The notes below the pieces were generated by a model. That model made no database searches. It saw only the letters and a program-made list of their open reading frames with translations, and was not told the origin of the DNA. This document shows, piece after piece, positions 8,498 to 13,955 of a stretch of DNA of 19,441 nt. The position numbers were made by a program, and so were the translations under genes. The first letter of the stretch is position 1. Every line of letters starts with the position of its first letter. Source of the DNA: an uncultured Collinsella sp. (GTDB lineage: Bacteria; Actinomycetota; Coriobacteriia; Coriobacteriales; Coriobacteriaceae); assembly GCA_900541025.1 (NCBI GenBank), contig UQIL01000033.1, positions 1-19,441 on the forward strand. Direction: 5' to 3'.

Positions 8498-8554
8498 GTC
8501 TAAATCTGTAACATCTAGGCGGCAATATCGGCTCCAGATGTTACAAATCGAGAC
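8498..8554. repeat. Palindromic intergenic repeat, hairpin 1
   Basis: Arms at 8498-8516 and 8536-8554 (core TGTAACATCT/AGATGTTACA) pair with two mismatches around a 19-nt loop. It is related in sequence to hairpin 2 (shared AATCTGTAACA), so these are two tandem copies of a palindromic repeat family. Confidence 0.7.
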
Positions 8555-8575
8555 GTTTCCGGATGACGCCGGCCC

Positions 8576-8638
8576 TTTGTCTCAATCTGTAACAGCTAGG
8601 CCCATTTTTGCCGAGTTACTGTTACAGATCGAGACAAA
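8576..8638. repeat. Palindromic intergenic repeat, hairpin 2
   Basis: TTTGTCTCAATCTGTAACAG (8576-8595) pairs with CTGTTACAGATCGAGACAAA (8619-8638), 19 of 20 positions, around a 23-nt loop. There is no T tract after it, so it is not a normal terminator. Confidence 0.75.
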
Positions 8639-8701
8639 CCGCCGCAGACACCCGCCCCACCAGCAAAACCCCCACGAAGGGGCAGGTGCCTTTGCGTTGG
8701 T

Positions 8702-8734
8702 TCGAACACTTGTTCTATACGTACACATGTTCTA
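8702..8734. promoter_or_regulatory. Two LexA-box-like sites over the hicAB promoter
   Basis: TCGAAC-ACTT-GTTCTA (8702-8717) matches 10 of 12 fixed positions of the TCGAAC-N4-GTTCGA form of the Gram-positive SOS box. ACGTAC-ACAT-GTTCTA (8719-8734) matches 8 of 12. They overlap the -35 box and the spacer/-10 of the promoter. An alternative is a GntR-type site, since ACTTGTTCTAT also occurs at 15039-15049. Confidence 0.45.
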
Positions 8735-8738
8735 TAGT
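8710..8738 (+). promoter_or_regulatory. Probable promoter of hicAB
   Basis: TTGTTC (8710-8715) and TATAGT (8733-8738) are separated by 17 nt, about 60 nt upstream of hicA. The initiation region would be near 8745. Confidence 0.55.
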
Positions 8739-8763
8739 AGGGGTGCTTGCATTGGACTTAAAT

Positions 8764-8784
8764 TGCAACTAGGATATAGTTGCA
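8764..8784. promoter_or_regulatory. Perfect inverted repeat, probable HicB operator
   Basis: TGCAACT (8764-8770) and AGTTGCA (8778-8784) form a perfect 7-bp inverted repeat with a 7-nt spacer. It lies between the promoter and the hicA start codon. Binding of the ribbon-helix-helix domain of HicB is an inference from its position; HicB proteins commonly repress their own operon. Confidence 0.5.
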
Positions 8785-8798
8785 GAATGTGAGGTGGG

Positions 8799-9062
8799 AT
8801 GACTCGGACCGATAAACTCATCGCCCAACTGCTTAGCTGCCCTTCGACGTATCGGTATACCGATTTTTTAAAAGTCATGGCTTCATATGGCTTTGAAATG
8901 GACAACAAAGGCAAGACATCCGGATCGCGCATTCGCTTCTACAGGCCATCAGATGGCAGGATGTTCGTAATGCACGCGCCACATCCATCTGACGAATTGA
9001 CGGCGGGGACCATTCGAAACATCGTTCGATTTCTGCAAGATGTCGGAGGTAGTCATGAGTAA
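8799..9062 (+). CDS. hicA: HicA-type toxin (mRNA interferase)
   Basis: The product is 87 residues, the typical HicA size. Family members are double-stranded-RNA-binding-fold ribonucleases that cleave mRNA and block translation. KGKTSGSRIRFY (38-48) and HAPHPSDELTAGTIRNIVRF (59-78) mark the family. At the position where classical HicA has Gly-Ser-His, this protein has Gly-Ser-Arg; histidines remain at 59 and 62. As recalled, this variant occurs in a recognised HicA subgroup, so it need not mean loss of function. GAGGTG lies just before the ATG at 8799. The gene overlaps hicB by 8 nt and shares its promoter. Probable regulation is by HicB at the inverted repeat at 8764 and possibly by LexA. Confidence 0.85.
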   Translation: MTRTDKLIAQLLSCPSTYRYTDFLKVMASYGFEMDNKGKTSGSRIRFYRPSDGRMFVMHAPHPSDELTAGTIRNIVRFLQDVGGSHE

Positions 9063-9384
9063 CGTTTTGGCATACAAGGGTTATTTCGCCCCAGTCGAGT
9101 TCGATGCCGAACAGCATGTGCTAACAGGTATGGTCACCGGCATTAGGGACGCAATCGTATTTGAAGGCTCCACAGCTGAAGAGGTGGAGCAATGCTTCCA
9201 CGACGCCGTCGACGATTACCTTGAGTTTTGCGCCGAGAAAGGCAAGGAACCCGAGCGGGCTTTTAAGGGCTCGTTCAACGTAAGAACGGGCTCTGAGCTC
9301 CACAAGCAAGCGGCGCTGGCAGCGGCAAAGAAGGGTGAGTCACTCAATAAGTTTGTGACTGAAGCAATCGCTGCGGCGTTATAG
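9055..9384 (+). CDS. hicB: HicB-type antitoxin
   Basis: The product is 109 residues. Residues 5-65 form the HicB-like fold that binds and neutralises HicA (YKGYFAPVEFDAEQHVLTGM). Residues 78-107 look like a ribbon-helix-helix DNA-binding tail (GSELHKQAALAAAKKGESLN). This gives the usual antitoxin plus autorepressor role. The ATG at 9055 is chosen over one at 9040 because GGAGGT (9045-9050) lies 4 nt upstream. It overlaps hicA by 8 nt, so the two are translationally coupled. The toxin-first order is the common hicAB arrangement. The pair stands alone between repeat-rich spacers, which fits a mobile accessory module. Confidence 0.88.
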   Translation: MSNVLAYKGYFAPVEFDAEQHVLTGMVTGIRDAIVFEGSTAEEVEQCFHDAVDDYLEFCAEKGKEPERAFKGSFNVRTGSELHKQAALAAAKKGESLNKFVTEAIAAAL

Positions 9385-9475
9385 CATTAACGCATAGGCC
9401 CAAACAACCACAAAGGGCGCAGTTCACAGGCATATTTGCGGTGGCTTTACTGCCCATATCGCGTTTGCCCAGATA

Positions 9476-9514
9476 AAACCTGCCAAAATAAACCTGTCCC
9501 TTTTTGGCAGGTTT
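9476..9514. repeat. Hairpin just upstream of the 5-FCL ribosome binding site
   Basis: AAACCTGCCAAAA (9476-9488) pairs perfectly with TTTTGGCAGGTTT (9502-9514) around a 13-nt loop that contains AACCTGTCCC. There is no following T tract. It ends 5 nt before the GAGGAGG ribosome binding site, so it could influence translation. It also resembles palindromic repeats seen in related genomes (recalled, not checked). Confidence 0.6.
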
Positions 9515-9530
9515 GCTAGAGGAGGTTGGG

Positions 9531-10127
9531 ATGGACAAGGTTGAGCTGCGACGGGCGGTGATTTCCCGGCGCGATGCGATTGATTTGGATGTGCGGGCGG
9601 CAAAGTCCGCCGTTGTCTGTGCGCGGCTTGTTGAGCTGTTGGATCGCTTGGGTGCCGCGGCGCCGCGCATCGTTGCCGTCTATGCCGCGATGGGTTCCGA
9701 AGTCGACCCTGCCGCGTTTGCCGCAGCGGCCGCCGCGCGCGGCTGGCGCGTGGCCTATCCGTGCATGTTCTCGGCAACAGACGCCGCAGCTTGTGGCCAG
9801 CGCATGTGCATGCGGGCAGTTGCCGCCGACGATGCGTCCGCGGCGCCGTTTATCGCCCACCCCACGCGGGCCTTCGCGGCCATGGACATCGACAGCGACC
9901 GCTTCCCTATCGTGCCTGCCGAGGCCCTCGACATGGCCATCGTGCCATTCGTAGCCTTCGACCGCGCCGGCGCGCGCCTGGGCTACGGCGGCGGCTGCTA
10001 TGATCGCTACCTGCCCACGCTCTCGCCCGCATGTCAAATCATCGGCATCGCCTTTGACGAGCAGCGTGTCGACCACGTTCCCACCGACGCCCACGACCTG
10101 CCGCTGCCCCACATCATCAGCGCCTGA
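9531..10127 (+). CDS. 5-formyltetrahydrofolate cyclo-ligase
   Basis: The product is 198 residues, the usual family length. It converts 5-formyl-THF to 5,10-methenyl-THF with ATP and returns the inhibitory folate to the one-carbon pool in the cytosol. The signature RLGYGGGCYDRYL is at 149-161, with the basic N-terminal nucleotide-binding stretch (K3, R7, R8, R13, R14) and VAVYAAMGSEVD at 48-59 for the folate site. The ATG at 9531 is preferred over 9504 because GAGGAGG (about 9519-9525) lies 5 nt upstream and the family starts there. It stands alone on the + strand, with a hairpin before it and composite-repeat copy 2 after it. The next gene converges on it. Confidence 0.95.
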   Translation: MDKVELRRAVISRRDAIDLDVRAAKSAVVCARLVELLDRLGAAAPRIVAVYAAMGSEVDPAAFAAAAAARGWRVAYPCMFSATDAAACGQRMCMRAVAADDASAAPFIAHPTRAFAAMDIDSDRFPIVPAEALDMAIVPFVAFDRAGARLGYGGGCYDRYLPTLSPACQIIGIAFDEQRVDHVPTDAHDLPLPHIISA

Positions 10128-10153
10128 TCGCCGCTGTATCGCACCCGCAAGAT

Positions 10154-10271
10154 GAGCGTGGAAAATCTCCCACTTTGAGCCCCCTTACGAGCCAAAAGTG
10201 GGAGATTATCCACGCTCATTCAACAAGCGTCCGAAAATCCACGCTCGTCCGTCCGGATTTCCACGCTCGTG
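10154..10271 (+). repeat. Composite palindrome plus tandem repeat, copy 2
   Basis: Arms at 10154-10176 and 10195-10217 (GAGCGTGGAAAATCTCCCAC and its complement, one mismatch) enclose an 18-nt loop. Tandem units GTCCGAAAATCCACGCTCGT (about 10227-10248) and GTCCGGATTTCCACGCTCGT (about 10250-10271) follow. It lies in the convergent space between 5-FCL and the AbiEi-nuclease gene. The hairpin might also act as a two-way terminator, but it lacks T tracts. Confidence 0.9.
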
Positions 10272-10295
10272 CAAGCCAAACGTCCCGCAACTGCC

Positions 10296-11258
10296 TCAGC
10301 GCTCACGCGGCACGCCGGCGACTCTGAGTTTGCGATCGAGCTTTGACGGGTCCCTCAAATCATCCCAGCACAAGCGCACGATTTTGCAGTTATCAAGCAG
10401 CGAAAGCCTCGACTCGCGCTGGCGCTCATCAAATTGCGCCTTTGCGAGCTTGCCCTCCTCCGCCGCCTTCTCGCTTTTAACAAATCCGTCGAACTCCCCG
10501 ATAATCAGCCGGTCGCCCACGCGCCACAGGTAGTCGACGCGATACGGTCGTCCCGGCTCAACCGGGTCGAACAGCTCAACTTGCAGCTCCGGCGTCTGCC
10601 AGCCGCGCTCGATCATCAGGGCACGCGCCTTGGACTCGCCACCGCTTTCCGAAAGGCCATCGGCACACCGCGCAACACTTCGCGCCGTCACAACACCGCG
10701 ACGATTTAGGCCAAGCTTGTCGACTGCCTCAACGAGATGTTCCCTCGACAACAGCTGCTCATGAAGCGCCGAGTCCGCAATGATCAGCCCCTCGACAAAC
10801 GATGCGTCGACCAGGCAATCCGTAATCGTTTGATCGATATCGGTCACGGCAATATCCATCTGGATTGCCCGTGTTTGACGAGCATAACGATGACGAATCA
10901 CCTGAGAGCCGGGCGTCGTCGATTGCGCCGGCGCCGCGGCGATATGGATGTGCGTCAAATTGGCATGCGAAACCGAAAGGCCATAGATAACAGCCGCCGT
11001 ATAGGAGCAAAACGTCCAGTCGGGATGCTTTTGCGCAAGGGCCCGCACCCGATGCAGATAACGCTGCCGAAACTTGAGCTCGGACCAATAATCCGGACGC
11101 GCATACAGCCCCGGCATGACCGCCTCTAGACTTCCCGCCGCCACCCGCCGCTCAATCTGCTTTGCCTCCGCCGCCGTGCGTGCGTACACGCAGCTCATCT
11201 GCTGTTCGCATGCTTTAATGTGACTTGTAAGCCTTTGATTCGCCGTCATGTTTCCCAT
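10296..11258 (-). CDS. AbiEi-like winged-helix / PD-(D/E)XK nuclease-like fusion protein
   Basis: The product is 320 residues. The N-terminal region (about 30-125) resembles the AbiEi antitoxin-type domain: a winged helix with AGSLEAVMPGLYARPDYW, then TFCSYTAAVIYGLSV. The C-terminal region (about 200-305) looks like a DUF559/Vsr-type PD-(D/E)XK fold: GGESKAR (E208), RVDYLW (D242) and IIGEFDG (E255, D257). Nuclease activity is inferred from these residues and not shown. The ATG at 11258 is chosen because GGGAGG (11263-11268) lies 4 nt upstream; open frame continues to 11321. There is no adjacent AbiEii-like toxin. The gene lies between two direct copies of the composite repeat (10154 and 11556), and two 13-bp direct repeats lie just upstream. 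Codon use resembles its neighbours. Confidence 0.75.
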   Translation of the reverse strand: MGNMTANQRLTSHIKACEQQMSCVYARTAAEAKQIERRVAAGSLEAVMPGLYARPDYWSELKFRQRYLHRVRALAQKHPDWTFCSYTAAVIYGLSVSHANLTHIHIAAAPAQSTTPGSQVIRHRYARQTRAIQMDIAVTDIDQTITDCLVDASFVEGLIIADSALHEQLLSREHLVEAVDKLGLNRRGVVTARSVARCADGLSESGGESKARALMIERGWQTPELQVELFDPVEPGRPYRVDYLWRVGDRLIIGEFDGFVKSEKAAEEGKLAKAQFDERQRESRLSLLDNCKIVRLCWDDLRDPSKLDRKLRVAGVPRER

Positions 11259-11313
11259 GTCGCCTCCCAACTCTTGGAACGGCGCAAACGTACCAGACGG
11301 TTTCATGCGAAGT

Positions 11314-11348
11314 CTGACCAAATGCTGTCCAGGCGCTGACCAAATGCT
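11314..11348. promoter_or_regulatory. Two 13-bp direct repeats upstream of the AbiEi-nuclease gene
   Basis: CTGACCAAATGCT occurs exactly at 11314-11326 and 11336-11348, 22 bp apart (about two helical turns). They lie 56-90 bp upstream of the gene start. A dimeric regulator binding the same DNA face is a plausible reading; the AbiEi-like domain itself is a candidate binder by family precedent. Confidence 0.5.
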
Positions 11349-11555
11349 TGACGGTTTTGGACGTTTTAGGCTGATGACTTATATCTGCAGGTAGGGTGGT
11401 TGTCGAGAGGTCCCCGTCTCCATAATTTGGCGCCTTGGTCCATCGGATTATCAGAAAGAAAAACCCGTCGAGATTCAAGACCACGCCGAATGCGACTTGG
11501 CCTCTTCACGCACCGTCTCTTAGCCGAGCCATCGGCATCTACATACCTAAAAAAT
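11349..11555. other. Intergenic stretch with no gene seen
   Basis: No credible open frame, tRNA or clear promoter was found between the 13-bp direct repeats and composite-repeat copy 3. Base composition is lower in GC than in neighbouring genes, which fits a regulatory or decayed region. Confidence 0.4.
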
Positions 11556-11672
11556 GAGCGTGGATAATCTCCCGTTTTGAGCCTAGTTTCAAGCCAAAAG
11601 TGGGAGATTATCCACGCTCGATTTGTAAACGTCCGAAAATCCACGCTCGCGTGTCCGATAATCCACGCTCGT
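11556..11672 (+). repeat. Composite palindrome plus tandem repeat, copy 3
   Basis: Arms at 11556-11578 and 11597-11619 (GAGCGTGGATAATCTCCC and complement, almost perfect) enclose an 18-nt loop. Tandem units GTCCGAAAATCCACGCTCG (11631-11649) and GTCCGATAATCCACGCTCGT (11653-11672) follow. The orientation matches copies 1 and 2. It lies between the metA stop and the AbiEi-nuclease gene. Confidence 0.9.
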
Positions 11673-11707
11673 CATGCCGTGAGCACAGTCACAGCCACGG
11701 CCGCAGC

Positions 11708-12634
11708 CTAGTGCTCCTCGCCGGCGCGGGCCAGGTCGTAGGGCGTGGTCTGGTAGACGTAGTAGTTGAGCCAGTTGGTGTAGAACAGCTGAGCCTGGCT
11801 GCGCCAGACGTTGCGCGGCTCGGCGGTGGGGTCGTCATTCGGGAAGTAATGCGCCGGCACCTGAGGGTTGAGCCCGCGCTTAACGTCGCGCTCGTACTCC
11901 AGACGCAACGTGTCGGTATCGTACTCGGGGTGGCCAAATACAAAGAAGCGGCGGCTGTCGGTCGACTTGACGATGTACAGGCCCACCTCGTCGGACACGG
12001 CCACGACCTCAAGCTGCGGCTCGGCCTCCACGTCCTCGCGGCGCACATCGGTGTTGCGCGAATGCACGGCATAGAAACGGTCGTCAAAGCCGCGAACCAG
12101 CGGGCTTTGCGGCTTCACCAGATAATGCTCAAACACGCCACTCGCCTTTGCCGGCAGGTCGTGCTTCTGGATACCGTAATGATGGTACAGGCCGGCCTGC
12201 GCGCCCCAACAAATGTGCAGCGTAGAGTGCACGTGCGTGGTGGACCAATCCATGATCTGGCAGAGCTCGGGCCAGTAGTCGACCTCCTCGAACGGCATCT
12301 GCTCCACCGGCGCGCCCGTGATGATCAGGCCGTCGTAGTGGATGTCGCGGATGTCGTCGAACGTGCGGTAAAACGTCTCCAGGTGGCCGGCGCTCACGTG
12401 CGTGGCCTCGTGCGTCTTAGTGCGCAGCAGGTCCACCTCCACCTGCAGCGGCGTGTTGGAGAGCTTGCGCATGATCTGCGTCTCGGTGGCGATCTTGGTG
12501 GGCATGAGGTTGAGGATGAGCACGCGCAGCGGCCGGATGTCCTGGTGCAGCGCGCGGTACTCGGTCATGACAAAGATGTTCTCGCTCTCGAGCTGCGCGG
12601 CGGCAGGGAGGGCGTCGGGAATACGAATGGGCAT
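11708..12634 (-). CDS. metA: Homoserine O-acetyltransferase, MetA family
   Basis: The product is 308 residues, the normal MetA length. It acylates homoserine, the first committed step of methionine synthesis, in the cytosol. The catalytic Cys is C142 (HICWGAQAG); H235 and E237 (FGHPEYD) complete the triad. Residue 111 is Glu (TGAPVEQMPFEEVDYW). In published work on this family Glu111 favours acetyl-CoA, while Gly gives the succinyl-CoA enzymes, so acetyltransferase activity is predicted despite common 'succinyltransferase' labels. AAGGAG lies 5 nt before the ATG at 12634. The gene is divergent from the dehydrogenase at 12846 with a 211-bp spacer. No SAM or T-box riboswitch was recognised in that spacer, which is short for one. 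Confidence 0.95.
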   Translation of the reverse strand: MPIRIPDALPAAAQLESENIFVMTEYRALHQDIRPLRVLILNLMPTKIATETQIMRKLSNTPLQVEVDLLRTKTHEATHVSAGHLETFYRTFDDIRDIHYDGLIITGAPVEQMPFEEVDYWPELCQIMDWSTTHVHSTLHICWGAQAGLYHHYGIQKHDLPAKASGVFEHYLVKPQSPLVRGFDDRFYAVHSRNTDVRREDVEAEPQLEVVAVSDEVGLYIVKSTDSRRFFVFGHPEYDTDTLRLEYERDVKRGLNPQVPAHYFPNDDPTAEPRNVWRSQAQLFYTNWLNYYVYQTTPYDLARAGEEH

Positions 12635-12748
12635 GGATGCTCCTTACGAGTCAGTTGCAGCTATGGTACAACGACCGGCCCCATCCGCGCGAGCGCATCG
12701 CCCAGCGATGCCGTCAGCGGCCCAAATCACTCCAAAAGTAGAGATTAC

Positions 12749-12766
12749 GGCATGTCCCAAAAATCT
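12749..12766. repeat. 18-bp sequence shared with the M16C terminator
   Basis: GGCATGTCCCAAAAATCT is the exact reverse complement of 8414-8431, inside the terminator stem-loop of the M16C gene. Here the pairing partner is degenerate (AGAGATT at 12740), so it may be a decayed copy of the same hairpin repeat. It lies in the metA/dehydrogenase spacer. Confidence 0.6.
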
Positions 12767-12802
12767 GTGGCGCTTTAGCCTAGCAAAGTGGCAACAGGAC
12801 GC

Positions 12803-12808
12803 TACAAT
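12803..12808 (+). promoter_or_regulatory. Possible -10 box of the dehydrogenase gene
   Basis: TACAAT fits the -10 consensus and lies 37 nt upstream of the start codon. No convincing -35 box is found at 16-18 nt. Confidence 0.35.
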
Positions 12809-12845
12809 GGTTCGACGCGAAAAACTCGGCCGAAAGGATACATAT

Positions 12846-13823
12846 ATGTACCAGACGCGTAAGATCGGTGTGGTCGGCCAGGGCCACGTAGGAGCACATG
12901 TCGCCAACAGCCTGCTCATGCAGGGCATTGCCGATGAGCTGTACCTGTGCGATATCAACGAGGCCAAGGTGACGTCCGAGGTCCAGGACCTGCGCGACTC
13001 CCTTTCGTTTGTCCCGTACAATACCAAAATCGTCAACTGCTACGACCACTACGAGGAGCTGGCCTGCTGCGACGTCATCGTCAACGCCGCCGGTAAGGTC
13101 GCGCTGGCCGCTGGCAACCGCGACGGCGAGCTGTTCTTTACCACCGACGCCGCCCGCACCTTTGCCAAGCGCATCGTCGATGCTGGCTTTGACGGCATCT
13201 TTGTGAGCATCTCCAACCCCTGCGACGTCGTGTGCACCGAGCTGTGGCACCTGACCGGCTACGATCCCAAGAAGATCATCGGCTCGGGCTGCGGCCTGGA
13301 CTCCGCCCGCCTGCGCACCGAGATCTCCAAGAAGGTCGGTGTGAGCCCCAAGTCCATCGACGCCTACATGATCGGCGAGCATGGCTTTAGCCAACTGGCA
13401 GCCTTTAAGGCCGCGACCATCGCCGGCAAGAGCCTTAACGAGCTTCAGGCCGAGAACCCCGACAAGTACGCCTTTGACCACATGGAGGTCGAGGAGCTTG
13501 CGCGCAAGGGCGGCTATGTGACCTACCAAGGCAAGCAGTGCACCGAGTACGCCGTCGCCAACTCCGCCGCACGCGTCTGCGCCGCCGTGTTGCACAACGA
13601 GCACGCCGTGCTTTCCGCCTCCACGCTTATGACCGGCCAGTATGGCGAGGAGGGCATCTTTACCTCCCTGCCGTGCGTGATCGGTGCCGAGGGCGTCGAG
13701 GAGGTCTACACGCTGGACCTGTCCGAGTACGAGCTCGAGGGCTTCCACAAGAGCTGCCAGCACATTCGCGACAACATCGCCCAGCTCGACTGGTGGGACG
13801 CCGAGGCCTACGACGCAAAGTAG
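12846..13823 (+). CDS. L-lactate / L-2-hydroxyisocaproate dehydrogenase family protein
   Basis: The product is 325 residues, the normal length for the LDH/MDH superfamily. It is a cytosolic NADH-dependent 2-oxoacid reductase. The Rossmann motif GQGHVG is at 11-16, with D36 indicating NAD preference. Catalytic residues are R92, N124, D152, R155 and H179 (GEHGFSQ). The loop before R92 reads LAAGNRDGELFFTT and resembles L-2-hydroxyisocaproate dehydrogenases (which have GDRFAELKFT) more than the GARxxxGE loop of typical L-LDH. Branched or larger 2-oxoacids are therefore possible substrates; this is inference. AAAGGA lies 7 nt before the ATG at 12846, and the in-frame extension upstream into the metA region is not used. 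A strong terminator follows at 13865. It probably regenerates NAD+ in fermentation or reduces amino-acid-derived 2-oxoacids. Confidence 0.9.
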   Translation: MYQTRKIGVVGQGHVGAHVANSLLMQGIADELYLCDINEAKVTSEVQDLRDSLSFVPYNTKIVNCYDHYEELACCDVIVNAAGKVALAAGNRDGELFFTTDAARTFAKRIVDAGFDGIFVSISNPCDVVCTELWHLTGYDPKKIIGSGCGLDSARLRTEISKKVGVSPKSIDAYMIGEHGFSQLAAFKAATIAGKSLNELQAENPDKYAFDHMEVEELARKGGYVTYQGKQCTEYAVANSAARVCAAVLHNEHAVLSASTLMTGQYGEEGIFTSLPCVIGAEGVEEVYTLDLSEYELEGFHKSCQHIRDNIAQLDWWDAEAYDAK

Positions 13824-13864
13824 GCCGTTGGCTGCCGCAACCTTGCGAATCTAGGCGCGATACT

Positions 13865-13906
13865 AAGCGGGCCGCGCCGGAAATTCCCAGCGCGGCCCGC
13901 TTTTTT
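13865..13906 (+). terminator. Strong Rho-independent terminator of the dehydrogenase gene
   Basis: AAGCGGGCCGCGC (13865-13877) pairs perfectly with GCGCGGCCCGCTT (13890-13902) around a 12-nt loop, followed by six T residues. Confidence 0.95.
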
Positions 13907-13955
13907 GACTCACGCAGTGCCCTTGCGAATCGAAGGTGAATTCTTTTCCCGTTAC

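Noticed and set aside
11440..11500. Possible tRNA (a T-arm-like GAGATTCAAGACC)
   Set aside because: No matching acceptor, D or anticodon arms could be built around it on either strand.
12635..12845. SAM riboswitch or T-box upstream of metA
   Set aside because: The spacer is only about 210 bp, shared with a divergent gene, and no conserved riboswitch core was recognised.
12780..13763. Minus-strand open frame opposite the dehydrogenase
   Set aside because: It is low-complexity Gly/Ala/Val/Leu-rich sequence antisense to a clear LDH-family gene.
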